Shown here piece by piece: positions 1 to 9,805 of a stretch of DNA of 64,000 nucleotides. The notes under the pieces were generated by a model. It did not search any database. It saw only the letters and a list, made by a program, of their open reading frames with translations, and was not told where the DNA came from. Origin of the DNA: Pectinophora gossypiella (lineage: Eukaryota > Arthropoda > Insecta > Lepidoptera > Gelechiidae). Location: positions 9,113,534 through 9,177,533 of the forward strand of contig NC_065422.1 in assembly GCF_024362695.1 (NCBI RefSeq), given 5' to 3'. The stretch's first letter is position 1; the number at the start of each line of letters is the position of its first letter. A program made the position numbers and the translations under genes.

Positions 1-1210
1 TAAACCACTCAAGTTAGACGTTTGAAATTTGGCATGCAGGTACCTTAGATACCGTAGAGGTGCACTAAGAAAGGAATTCCCGAAATTCCTACGGGAACGG
101 GAATTAGCGGGAAAATCCTTTTGTATGAAAAATCTAAACCACTCAAGTTAGACTTTTGAAATTTGGCATGCAGGTACCTTAGATAACGTAGAGGTGCACT
201 AAGAAAGGAATTCCCGAAATTCCCACGGGAACGGGAATTAGCGGAAAAATATTTTTGTATGAAAAATCTAAACCATTCAAGTTAGATGTTTGAAATTTGT
301 CATGCAGGTACCTTAGATACCGTAGAGGTGTACTAAGAAAGGAATTCCCGAAATTCCCACGGGAACGGGAATTAGCGGGAAAATCCTTTTGTATGAAAAA
401 TCTAAACCACTCAAGTTAGACGTTTGAAATTTGGCATGCAGGTACCATAGGTACCGTAGAGGTGCACTAAGAAAGGAATTCCCAAAATTCTCACGGGAAC
501 GGGAATTAGCGGGAAATACCTTTTGTATGAAAAATCTAAACCACTCAAGTTAGACATTTGAAATTTAGCATGCAGATACCTTAGGTACCGTGGAGGTGCA
601 CTAAGAAAGGAATTCCCGAAATTCTCACGAGAACGGGAATTAGCGGGAAAATCCTTTTGTATGAAAAATCTAAACCATTCAAGTTAGACGTTTGAAATTT
701 GTCATGCAGGTACCTTAGGTACCGTGGAGGTGCACTAAGAAAGGAATTCCCGAAATTCCCACGGGAACGGGAATTAACGGGAAAATCCTTTTGTATGAAA
801 AATCTAAACCATTCAAGTAAGATGTTTAAAATTTGGCACGCAGGTACCTTAGACACCGTAGAGGTGTACTAAGAAAGGAATTCCCGAAATTCCCACGGGA
901 ACGGGAATTAACGGGAAAATCCTTTTGTATGAAAAATCTAAACCATTCAAGTAAGATGTTTAAAATTTGGCACGCAGGTACCTTAGACACCGTAGAGCTG
1001 TACTAAGAAAGGAATTCCCGAAATTCCCACGGGAACGGGAATTAGCGGGAAAATCCTTTTGTATGAAAAATCTAAACCACTCAAGTTAGACGTTTGAAAT
1101 TTGGCATGCAGGTACTTTAGTAAACTTAAAGCTTAGTTGCAACAGGATATTACAAAATTCCCACGGGAACGGTAGTTAGCGGGAAAAAACATTTGTATGA
1201 AAAAATCAAA
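1..1210 (+). repeat. 134-bp tandem array made of Helitron internal sequence
   Basis: Eight head-to-tail units of exactly 134 bp start at 1, 135, 269, 403, 537, 671, 805 and 939. A ninth begins at 1073 and becomes divergent. Each unit begins TAAACCACTCAAGTTAGA, carries GGTACCGTAGAGGTGCAC and ends in a GTATGAAAAATC motif. The same unit occurs about once inside the Helitron immediately downstream (about 1303-1440), so the array looks like an expansion of Helitron internal sequence. It is cut by the left edge of the window, so its full length is unknown. Small ORFs inside it are repeat artefacts. Confidence 0.93.
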
Positions 1211-1949
1211 TCTAAATAAAAGGAGAAACTGACTGACTCAGTGACTGACATATCAACGCATAGCCTGAACGGCTAAATGTAGGCATTTGAAATTTGGAAG
1301 GGACATAGCTTAGGTACCGTAGAGGTGCACTAAGAAAGGAATTCCCGGAATTCCCACGGGAACGGAAATTAGCGGGAAAATTCTTTTGTATGAAAAATCT
1401 AAACCGCTTAAGTTAGACGCTTGAAATTTGGCATGCAGGTACCTTAGTTAACTTAAACCTTAGTTGCAACAGGATATTGCAAAATTCCCACGGAAACGGG
1501 AGTTAGCGGGAAAAAAACATTTGTATGAAAAAATCGAAACCGCGTAAGATAGATGTTTTCAATTCAATTCAATTAAATTATTTATTGCATTCCATGTAGT
1601 ACAATGGGGTGTTACATAGGCATAGGAACTAAAACATGGACCCTGTAGGGCACAGCAACGTTGAAGGGAAGAGAGGAAGTGTGTATTAAAATTAAAACTC
1701 AATGAACAATCAATTAAAAAAAAATCAATTCAATCAATTGATTCAATCTAGCATACATGCATACCTTAGTAAATATAAAGTTTATTTTTGGCTGTATTTT
1801 GAAAAATGGGAGTTATTGGGAAAAAAATTGTATGAAAAAATCTAAACTGCATAAGTTAGATGCTTGAAATTTGATATGCACTCCCACACACACAAAGATC
1901 TCTCTCTTATATAACACGCCACGCGGACGAAGTCGCGGGCAAAAGCTAG
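1211..1949 (+). mobile_element. Non-autonomous Helitron-like element
   Basis: The element starts TCTAAATA after a host A and ends GCGGGCAAAAGCTAG before a host T, which fits the Helitron A^TC...CTRR^T insertion rule. A GC-rich imperfect hairpin (CGCGGACGAAGTCGCG) lies just upstream of the CTAG end. It has no terminal inverted repeats and no Rep/helicase coding sequence. The 5' end, the 3' end and the intervening segments are shared, in opposite orientation, with 7352-7718, which fixes both borders. It carries a nested retroposon at 1564-1741. Confidence 0.8.
1564..1741 (-). mobile_element. Retroposon fragment nested in the Helitron
   Basis: Comparison with the Helitron at 7352-7718 shows an uninterrupted GTTTTCAATCTAGC site there. 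Here the site is opened, with TTCAAT on each side (1558-1563 and 1742-1747). Read on the minus strand the insert ends in an AATAAAT signal followed by an (ATTGA)n tail, typical of a LINE or SINE 3' end. No coding potential. The duplication is slightly ambiguous because the tail resembles the target. Confidence 0.7.
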
Positions 1950-2455
1950 TATTATAATAAATTCAGTAAAAATAAAAAATAAAGGTTGATGTATTTCATT
2001 CCTACGTGGTAACTGCCGTAGCCAACATTTACGACGCGGAAACGTCCTCATAACCGCGAACTGAACTGACCAATAAAAATAACAGTTTCAAAGTAAACTT
2101 CAGACATTGCGCAATGCAGCTACCCTTAGCCTATCAAGTACAATATCAAACTTTAATTACAGCCACTTTTTTATTGCTAACACTGTATCATCAAGGGATT
2201 TCTAGCAGGATATAGACAGAATTTTCATACTGACAGAAACCATACATACAAAAGGCCTTAGAACAGTTTGGTTATATTCTGATAGTGCCTGATATACATA
2301 TTATTATACACCGTTTGACGTCGTAAAACCCTACTGAGGTGTGTTTTTTTTTAATGTAGCTGCAAAGTACTTCTGATCGTTAGAGAATGTACATATACAA
2401 TATACATGTCTAGTGCAATACAATGTGTAGCATAAATACGCCGGCTTTTACTATA
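1950..2455. other. No gene seen
   Basis: AT-rich sequence with no convincing exon, RNA gene or repeat that I recognise elsewhere in the window. Confidence 0.5.
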
Positions 2456-2686
2456 CAATCATCATCATCATCTCCCTAGCGTTATCCCGTTTTCCACAGG
2501 GTCCGCTTACCTAACCTGAAGATTTGACGGGTCCGGTTTTTCACAGAAGCGACTGCCTATCTGACCTTCCAACCAGCGAAGGGAAAACCAGCCCAATACA
2601 GATTAGGACATATACCTCCGAAAATGCATTTCTCGGGAATGTGGGTTTCCTAACGATGTTTTCCTTCACCGCTGAGCACGACAACT
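2456..2686 (-). mobile_element. SINE-3, 5'-truncated
   Basis: Minus-strand copy with an ATGATGATGAT tail at the left end. It matches the fuller copies at 29123-29476 and 43633-43937 but lacks the tRNA-like head. It is flanked by GGCTTTTACTATA (2443-2455) and GGCTTTTACAATA (2687-2699), a 13-bp target duplication with one mismatch. The duplication shows that it inserted already truncated. Confidence 0.85.
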
Positions 2687-2699
2687 GGCTTTTACAATA

Positions 2700-3354
2700 G
2701 AATAAAAATATTTAAAAAAAATAACTATTAACGTTCTCGTTCTTGTTAAAAGTGTAACGAGACCGAAACATTAACAATTAAATTGTCAGTAACAACGATT
2801 CATCAACATTACTGCAGCAGCTCCCAATATTACATACGCCAAAAAGTGCCGTCAAACATTGTTCATGCTCAACTGAAAGTCTAGCTACAAACCCCGAAAA
2901 AAGGGTGAATACCGCATTGCAGCTAGCTATACTACATACCACAGAGTAGAAAAGGCAGCATAATAGTCAGTCTCCCTTGAGGCATAATTGATTACTCTGC
3001 AGCAAAAACTTGGCTTCATACACCGTTATTAAACTGTCACACCGCTACCTACGCTAGTAAGTAACATCTTATTAAGTTATATATTCCGTTATGTGAGGTG
3101 CAATACAGGTTACCTGGTAAAAACTGCCGCGTCACAGTAGGTCACGCAGCCAGTCTCGCCAATGAGAGCAGTGTTACCATTTACCAATTGTATTCCAAGT
3201 AATATAGGAGAGGGTATTTATTTATTTATTTTATATATTCAAGCATCATATACATTTAACTTATTTAGTCTAATTGCGTAACTAATTATAGGTGAGCACC
3301 ACATGCAAAAGGAGAAAGAAAAAGCAATAAAAAAAGAGTTTACGAAAACGCTAA
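2700..3354. other. No gene seen
   Basis: Low-complexity AT-rich sequence, with a TATTTATTTATT run near 3218 that may be a retroposon tail. No exon or RNA gene recognised. Confidence 0.45.
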
Positions 3355-3556
3355 CCTGAAGCCATACAAACAACCTCGTTTTACACAGACACCACACATC
3401 AACGTTATAGTACACGCGCATGTGTGTGTGTGACGTTTGACGCAATACTATTCAAGTCTAAACTAAGTCCGAGGGGGGGTGAAGTAAACCGAGCGCAGAC
3501 GCTGGTGGGTGAGCGGGGAGTCGCCGTTATATATGTAGTATTATTCCTTATTCTAT
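3355..3556 (+). repeat. REP4 interspersed repeat
   Basis: Contains CCTCGTTTTACACAGACACC, a GTGTGTGTG run, a poly-G tract and a GCTGGTGGG...GTATTATTCCTTATTCTATGC end. It matches 48770-48960 over most of its length, shorter pieces at 38318-38402 and 59952-60030, and minus-strand copies at 23456-23590 and 55866-56000. Class unknown; no TIR or tRNA head seen. Confidence 0.75.
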
Positions 3557-3981
3557 GCTATTACCCTGAAACCTGCTTAGGTTAGTTTCTATTTATAACA
3601 TTTACGTAAATTTCATAAAAAATAAACTTTTTATTTCTAAAGTTAGAAGATTGGGTACAGAACAAAATCCGTAGAAAACTGAAAAATACGTCAGGAAATG
3701 ATTTAACTTTGCTTATTACATGTCAAATGTAACTTCCATCAGATGGTCTGGAATTCAAGTTTAATATAAAAACGTTTGTGCGACAATATTAGGGAAGCAT
3801 GTTACCAAAGGCTTTCATTATTTTTCTTTGTGCCAGATTTAGAATGTTTTGATAAAAAATCGCTTATTATATAAAATAAATTAAATGTATTGTCTTTTTT
3901 GTCAAAAATGAAAATCTAATTCCTTACGCTTCAAGAGATTATAGATACATTGTTATTCATTGACAAGCTACGTCAATATAC
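3557..3981. other. No gene seen
   Basis: AT-rich stretch with no recognisable feature. Confidence 0.45.
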
Positions 3982-4047
3982 ACAGGTGTTAGTGACATCG
4001 TAACCAATACTGAGGGTAATTCGTTACAATGTTACTTACACCCCGTA
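3982..4047. mobile_element. MITE-A deletion derivative
   Basis: A very short element with the left MITE-A end (CAGGTGTTAGTGACATCGTAAC) facing an inverted right end (GTTACAATGTTACTTACACCCCG). The internal arms seen at 30162-30386 are missing. It lies 31 bp from a second copy. Confidence 0.6.
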
Positions 4048-4078
4048 TAAGTACGTACAGGTAGCCATAAAATTGCGT

Positions 4079-4210
4079 ATGGGTGTTAGTGACACCGTAA
4101 CAAATACTAACGGGGATGTTTCAGACCATGATTCTGATCAATGATATCAACTCAGAATCATGGTCTGAATCATCCCTCAAAGTTTCCGTTAAGATGTCAC
4201 TAACATTCTG
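4079..4210. mobile_element. MITE-A, short palindromic copy
   Basis: The left arm (GGTGTTAGTGACACCGTAAC and CAGACCATGATTCTGA) is inverted on the right (TCAGAATCATGGTCTG and TTAAGATGTCACTAACATTCTG). The whole element folds into a long hairpin around 4140-4150. The open frame across it (4116-4400) is an artefact. Confidence 0.8.
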
Positions 4211-4936
4211 TGTAATGCGAAATGCAATCTTCCAAAATTTTCTGAGAAGATTCTTTAGTTTCTACGAAGCAAACTATAAAACTCGTAGGTTCCAACATGC
4301 GAGGCTGCGTCACATATTTAGTGTAAAATTTCAAAACAAGGAACTACGGCACGGCCATAGAGGAATTCCCGCCGGCGCAAGTTTTAAGGCTGTATATTAA
4401 ATTTCGCGTTTGTCTGCTGGTTGTGGTATTTAAATTAAACTTTACGTCACCGGTTCTTAACTATCATACTGCAGTTTTATTTAAAAACTTGCGAGCTTCG
4501 CGGCCGCCGATAGCGCGAAGTGGGAAATAAAAGCAGCGTCTAGGGAGAGAATCTCATTGAAATATGCAGAAAATGAGGATATTTGTTGAAGGAAATATAA
4601 AAGAAAACATCGTACATAAACTCCTGTTTGTCCTTATTGGGTAAACAAAGCCTCAAGTCACTAAATATCAAGTTCATAATATTGATATTTATTGAAATAT
4701 GTCAATACCTTCAGGTTAGGTAAGCGGTCCTTGAAATAAAACAGGAAAAAAGCTGGAGCGGTAATGGTAATATATTGTTATATGATAAACGATAGGCCAC
4801 CATATCTGACGCGTAGGTTGGTACAATAGTTCGTTATCTTTTTTAAATCACGCAGTAAGTTAACATCATATCCACAAGCAATCAACTACTACTGTAGCCA
4901 CTACTCCTAAGATCCTAAGAATAATCCACAAGTCCT
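4211..4936. other. No gene; small SINE-3 remnant
   Basis: Contains CTTCAGGTTAGGTAAGCGG near 4709-4730, which matches the 3' part of SINE-3. The rest is unrecognised AT-rich sequence. Confidence 0.4.
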
Positions 4937-4945
4937 AAGATGGAT

Positions 4946-5766
4946 AACGGCCTCCGTGGTCTAGTGGTTGAGCGTTGGGCTCACGATCCGGAGGTCCCGG
5001 GTTCGAATCCTGGTGGGGACATATCACAAAAATCACTTTGTGATCCCTAGTTTGGTTAGGACATTACAGGCTGATCACCTGATTGTCCAAAAAGTAAGAT
5101 GATCCGTGCTTCGGAAGGCACGTTAAGCCGTTGGTCCCGGTTACTACTTAGGCAGTGTTCACACCAAACTGACTGTCAGCCGCCGACAGTGAGCGAGCGT
5201 TACGCAGTGTATTGTAATTCCATACATATTCGCTTTTTCGTTCACACCAAACCGACAATACGCCATGACGCTATGCGTAGACGCTGATAGTCGGCGGCCG
5301 ACTAATAAAGTGCGTCACTACCGCCGCGGACGCTGATTGGCTACGCGGCTGAACGCCAGCGTATTGGATTCAAATCGGCCGGCGGATTGTTTTCAATTCA
5401 GTTCAGTCAAGCCACTCAGCTCTTTTATATGAAAAATAGTCGGCCGCTCAGCGTACGCATTTGGTGTGAACGTATACAAGCCGACTGTTTTGTTCACACC
5501 AATGGCGTATTGTCAGCTACAGCGTATTGTAAGCTTAATGTGAACAAAAAATACCATTTATTTTTACGTTCACACTGAGGCTTATAGTGAGCCTGCGCAC
5601 AATCGGCGGCTGACTATACGTTTGGTGTGAACACGCACTTACTGATGTAAGTAAGTAGTCGTTACATGAGCCATGTCAGGGGCCTCTGGCGGCTCAATAG
5701 TAACACTGACACCAGGGTTGATGAGGTTGGTACTCCACCTCACAACCCACACGATAGAAGAAGAAG
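4946..5766 (+). mobile_element. SINE-2, full length, interrupted by a MITE
   Basis: The tRNA-like head has an A-box-like GTGGTCTAGTGG and a B box GGTTCGAATCC. The body carries ATCACTTTGTGAT, then the shared core CGTGCTTCGGAAGGCACG, and the 3' end is (GAA)n. A direct repeat AAGATGGAT flanks it (4937-4945 and 5767-5775). A 488-bp MITE sits inside at 5151-5638; removing it and one TTA restores the continuous SINE-2 sequence seen at 28464-28789. This is tRNA-derived, not a tRNA gene: there is no matching acceptor stem. Confidence 0.92.
5151..5638. mobile_element. PIF/Harbinger-like MITE nested in SINE-2
   Basis: The element is bounded by TTA on both sides (5148-5150 and 5639-5641). Its termini are inverted: GTGTTCACACCAAAC at the left and GTTTGGTGTGAACAC at the right. 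The interior repeats TTCACACCAA or its complement several times (about 5241, 5459, 5491) and is unusually GC-rich, with CGGCGGCCGACT-like blocks. TTA duplications are typical of PIF/Harbinger; the superfamily call is an inference because no transposase is present. Confidence 0.85.
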
Positions 5767-5775
5767 AAGATGGAT

Positions 5776-6302
5776 GGTGACGAGGGATAAGCCTATCGCC
5801 AACAATAGTCTACCATGTTAGAAATGACACAATCCCTCTGTCGGAGTATGCAGTTACTGATTCAAATTTATCGAAAACGCTTCGTAAATCTAATTCCCGG
5901 CCAAACATTGAATGCTTGCCCGAGGCAAATTTCCAACAAGTCACGTCAAAAAACAAACCAGGTTGACGACGAGTTGTCCAATAATAGTAGACTAACAAAG
6001 CCCCGCGGGTTTGCACGCCCATTAGTTCACACGAGTGGAACACCGGCCGAATGGTAATAACGAGGGAAAAATACGGTCCGCTGTCTACCGGGATAGCTGC
6101 TATAGCTGGATACTTGTAGCGGTGTCCATACAAACATGATACATAGCATCAAGCCTATAACTCCGAAGGGCAGAGAGCAGAGCTCGCCAGCTAAGTTAAA
6201 GTCCCATGTACTCGTAATAGGGGAGGAGCCTCTATTGCCATTAATCGGGCAAAAATTCAGGTGATATCAACATTTGCAATAGTTTATAGTGTTTTATAAT
6301 AT
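5776..6302. other. No gene; REP2 piece
   Basis: A minus-strand REP2 fragment lies at about 6150-6235 (CTCGCCAGCTAAGTTAAAGT). The rest is unrecognised, and two overlapping opposite-strand frames at 5810-6133 show no protein similarity I recognise. Confidence 0.4.
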
Positions 6303-6766
6303 GCTTTCAAACCAAATGTTGACGCAAACTTAATCATATTATTATCTTAATTATGACAAAGTTTGTGGAGGAAAAGTAAAAAGTGAAAAAAGTATAAAGT
6401 GGAGGAACTCGGTGGCGTAGCGGTAAACGCGCTCGGTCTGCGATTGTTGAAGTTAAGCAACTTTCGCAAAGGCCGGTCATAGGATGGGTGACCACAAAAA
6501 AAAAAGTTTTCATCTCGAGCTCCTCCGTGCTTCGGAAGGCGCGTTAAGCCGTTGGTCCCGGCTGCATTAGCAGTCGTTAATAACCACCAATCCGCACTGG
6601 ACCCGCGTGGTGGTTTAAGGCCCGATCTCCCTATCCATCCATAGGGAAGGCCCGTGCCCCAGCAGTGGGGACGTTAATGGGCTGGTGATGATCTATGACA
6701 AAGTTATAATACGTCTATAATTAAGTATCCGATAATTAAGTTTGCGTCAACATTTGGTTTCAAAGC
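6303..6766. mobile_element. Small MITE split by a SINE-1 insertion
   Basis: The left end AACCAAATGTTGACGCAAAC (within 6303-6334) is inverted at 6735-6766, giving a 32-bp TIR with one mismatch. Subtracting the SINE and one copy of its target duplication leaves an element of about 122 bp. Family unknown; its own target duplication is not clear. Confidence 0.8.
6364..6694 (+). mobile_element. SINE-1 with 5' extra sequence
   Basis: SINE-1 body with GATGATGAT-type tail, flanked by ATGACAAAGTT (6353-6363 and 6695-6705). About 40 bp between the left duplication and the usual head (GGAACTCGGTGGCGTAGCGG) are absent from the other copies, so this copy either carries transduced upstream sequence or began transcription upstream. 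Confidence 0.9.
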
Positions 6767-7351
6767 TGTAAACTAGCTCTATCTGTTAAAGTTTCTTGCA
6801 CGTATCGTAAGTGAAGGACGGCATAGTATTTACATTTGTGTTATTAGTCTGATTGTAACAGGGAACCGTTTACCTACCAACACACAGAATAACGCGCAAT
6901 TCACTCGTAAAAACACGCGGGAAACTAGTAAAAATGTTAATTCAATTCATTTTTAAGGTTGGAAAACGTTGTGTGTTTGTTTATTTGCATTTGGCATTAT
7001 CGTGGGCAGCATTTTGGCTGCGAGCCAGGGAAGTGGCCGGTGCATTGCGGTGCAGTGCACACTTGAACGTCCGACCTCATACGGTCAGTTGCATCGGGGT
7101 GTGGCCCACTGGGTGCTGCGGTAGTGGCAAGCGAATTACAGGTCACAGGGTCAAAGCTAACTCATAAAAGGAGAGTTTAGAAATATACCACATTTTTCTC
7201 ATTGATCATGTTAATCTAACAGAAAGCTCGGTGAGCTGTGTACTAAGTTATGTTATGTGATGTTTTCTTATTGACTTATTTATTTTATTAGGAGGTTCGC
7301 CCCCTATTTCTTGAGACTTACACATAGCGAAAGTAATGGGTGTATATACTA
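6767..7351. other. No gene; REP1 fragment
   Basis: A truncated plus-strand REP1 piece lies at about 7205-7262 (TCTAACAGAAAGCTCGGTGAG). The remainder is unrecognised. The frame at 6934-7167 has no motif. Confidence 0.4.
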
Positions 7352-7718
7352 CTAGCTTTTGCCCGCGACTTCGTCCGCGTGGCGTGTTATAAAAGAGAGA
7401 TTTTTGTGTGTGTGGGAGTGCATATCAAATTTCAAGCATCTAACTTATGCAGTTTAGATTTTTTCATACAATTTTTTTCCCGCTAACTCCCATTTTTCAA
7501 AAGACAGCCATAACTAAACTTTATATTTACTAAGGTATGCATGCATGCTAGATTGAAAACATCTATCATACGCGGTTTCGATTTTCGGGAATTCCTTTCT
7601 TAGTGCACCTCTACGGTACCTAAGTTATATCCCTTCCAAATTTCAAGTGCCTACGTTTAGCCGTTTAGGCTGTGCGTTGATATGTCAGTCAATCAGTTTC
7701 TCCTTGTATATATTTAGA
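7352..7718 (-). mobile_element. Helitron-like element, short copy
   Basis: Read on the minus strand it runs from TCTAAATATA after A (right end) to GCGGGCAAAAGCTAG before T (left end). It shares the 5' end, the 3' end and the GTTTTCAATCTAGC internal site with 1211-1949, but lacks the nested retroposon and most of the 134-bp repeat sequence. Confidence 0.8.
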
Positions 7719-8444
7719 TACGGGCTTAGGGATATGGGCTTGGTGCTATGTTGTTGTTGGAATAGTAATATTGTAGTCTCTAGCATTGAAACAGTTTATC
7801 GCCTCCGCCATATCGCGTACAGTCGGCAGCACAGACCGCCTGTGTTCCTGCAGATAATGCCTACTTTCATCTCGTATTAACACTGTTCCTGCCTCAATCC
7901 TACGTTATTCACAGGCTAACTTTTTAATTGTTTTTGTAGGCTGTCCAAAATTATGACTTATGTAAACTATATATAAAACTAACACTAATATAATAACTAA
8001 CGTAAACGCAAATAGGCAATAGACTCGCACCCAATTACAGGGGATTTAAACATAGCTGGCGAGAAGTGGGTGTACTACTGCTTACCCCTTCGGGGATACA
8101 GGCGTGATGCTCTGTCATGTTATGTTAATCTAGAAATCTTCCCGAAAGAACCATAATGCGTGGAACTAATTATTACACACTGTTCACATTAATGTAATCA
8201 TATACCTACACGTCAGCTTCATTACGTCAATTATGGTTACGTATTCCGAGATGAAACAAAGGCTGAACATTAGAGGGCATTATGCGTGAGTAGCGCCTTC
8301 TTAATTTACTTATAGTCACCATAATAGTGAAAACCACAGGATAAAAAAGAAGTTGGTAGGGTCAAGTGAGCGCGAAACGCGCGCCATACAAGTGTGAACA
8401 AATAGTTCCTACTTCAACTTTGCACTCCACTCGTCCGCAAAGGC
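7719..8444. other. No gene; REP2 copy
   Basis: A plus-strand REP2 copy lies at about 8035-8125 (TTTAAACATAGCTGGCGAG then CCTTCGGGGATACAGGCGTG). Otherwise unrecognised. Confidence 0.45.
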
Positions 8445-8930
8445 CCCTGACATTGTTCATGTAACGACTACGTACTTAAATCAGTAAGTAGTACCCGGGG
8501 CCAACGGTTTAACTTGCCTTCCGAAGCACGGATCATCTTCATCATCATCATCACCATCAGCCCATTAACGTCCCCACTGCTGGGGCACGGGCCTTCCCTA
8601 TGGATGGATAGGGAGATCGGGCCTTAAACCACCACGCGGGCCCAGTGCGGATTGGTGGTTATTAACGACTGCTAATGTAGCCGGGACCAACGGCTTAACG
8701 TGCCTTCCGAAGCACGGAGGAGCTCGAGATGAAAACTTTTTTCTGTGGTCACCCATCTTATGACCGGCCTTTGCGAAAGTTGCTTGACTTCAACAATCGC
8801 AGACCGAGCGCGTTTTCCGCTGCGCCACCGACTCACGGATCATCTTACTTTCGGACAATCGGGTGATCAGCCTGCAATGGGCTCACAAAGTGTTTTATTT
8901 TGTAATATCCCCACCGGGATTGAGAACTGC
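8445..8930 (-). mobile_element. SINE-2 fragment split by SINE-1
   Basis: The SINE-2 3' half and core lie at 8445-8539 and the upstream part resumes at 8834 (GATCATCTTACTTTCGGACA) to about 8930. The two halves join cleanly once the SINE-1 insertion is removed. The tRNA-like head is degraded. Confidence 0.85.
8540..8833 (-). mobile_element. SINE-1 inserted in SINE-2
   Basis: Minus-strand SINE-1 with CATCATCATC at its 3' end and GCGCCACCGA at its head. It is flanked by a perfect 13-bp duplication CACGGATCATCTT (8527-8539 and 8834-8846), so SINE-1 arrived after SINE-2. Confidence 0.93.
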
Positions 8931-9315
8931 GCAACTGCTTTCGTTCAACATCTACCACCTTATTTATCAAGAATTCCTAAAAAACTCGATAACTGATAGA
9001 ATTGCGGTACATATTCCCGTGCACATCACGTACAGAGGGCAATTCTATTGGCTCGCGTACCTGTAAACATTCAAATACTACTTAACATGCAAACTGCACG
9101 TCTGTTGTTTCCAATGGAATTGTCAAAACTGCACTCCATCTTAGTAGCTACATCTGAAGAGAATACTAATTGCTATTATATTTGCCAATTTTGGCATAAG
9201 GAAGTTTATACGTACAATACAAATCGTGTACTTATTTGTATTGTATTGAGTAGGTTTTATAAAAAAATGCCTTAAAATAAAGTTATGCCTATTCGCAGAA
9301 GTAAAGGAAATCAAC
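8931..9315. other. No gene seen
   Basis: AT-rich sequence with three overlapping short open frames (8745-9275). None shows a domain or composition bias suggesting a real exon. Confidence 0.4.
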
Positions 9316-9327
9316 ACGATAAAATAT

Positions 9328-9421
9328 ACATTGTTTTAAGTTTACGCGGTTATTATCATGATCAAAGCACGTCATATCCCCATTTAAACGCGGTAAGAAC
9401 CCGTTATTATGTGCTTTGATT
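9328..9421. mobile_element. PAL element, internally deleted
   Basis: Has the PAL left end (TTGTTTTAAGTTTACGCGG) joined to the right end (AAACGCGGTAAGAACCCG...GTGCTTTGATT), with the palindromic core lost. It is flanked by a perfect 12-bp repeat ACGATAAAATAT (9316-9327 and 9422-9433). Confidence 0.85.
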
Positions 9422-9504
9422 ACGATAAAATATCACTGAAGAAGAAAAAAGGACCAGTATGATCAAAACGTTAGATCGTTAAGTTCTAACGTAAAATGAC
9501 TGGA

Positions 9505-9575
9505 CACTGCCCTCCCCCTCAATCAACCCGAAGGAGTATGGAACATATTCCCCCATATGACTCCAGCGGGTTGTT
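9505..9575 (-). mobile_element. SINE-4 3' fragment
   Basis: CTCAATCAACCCGAAGGAGT and the following GGAACATATTCC resemble the SINE-4 3' half at 27794-27911. Diverged and truncated at both ends. Confidence 0.5.
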
Positions 9576-9617
9576 CGAGGTGTGTTATGCTTTTCAAAGC
9601 ACGGAATTACTAAAATT

Positions 9618-9805
9618 GTAATTTATACATACATAAACTCACGCCTATTTCCCACCGCGGTAAGCAAAGACTATGGAATTCCATTTGCTTCGATCCTGAC
9701 ACACTTCTCTTGCTTCCTCCACAATCATCAACCTTCGCTTTATATACCGCTTTCGTAATCCTATTATCCTTCATCCGCTCTACGTGTCCAAACCAACTTA
9801 AAATT
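9618..9805 (-). mobile_element. RTE-like LINE 3' coding remnant
   Basis: The minus strand reads WFGHVERMKDNRITKAVYKAKVD, then with a deletion and frame change continues into sequence matching the end of the copy at 39200-39470 (EEAREVCQDRSKW). WFGHVxRM near the C-terminus is common in RTE-type LINEs. The 3' end has a (TATG)n tail. A pseudogene fragment. Confidence 0.75.

Noticed and set aside
581..856. 91-codon frame on the minus strand
   Set aside because: It lies wholly within the 134-bp tandem array and reads the repeat unit twice.
1..1210. CRISPR array (regular direct repeats)
   Set aside because: Units are contiguous 134-bp tandem repeats without unique spacers, in a eukaryotic transposon context.
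4116..4400. 94-codon plus-strand frame
   Set aside because: Its first third is the MITE-A palindrome and the rest shows no domain or plausible exon context.
4948..5020. Possible tRNA gene (A and B boxes present)
   Set aside because: It is the head of a dispersed SINE repeated at 14238, 28464, 53443 and 56666, followed by the same tail, and lacks a pairing acceptor stem.
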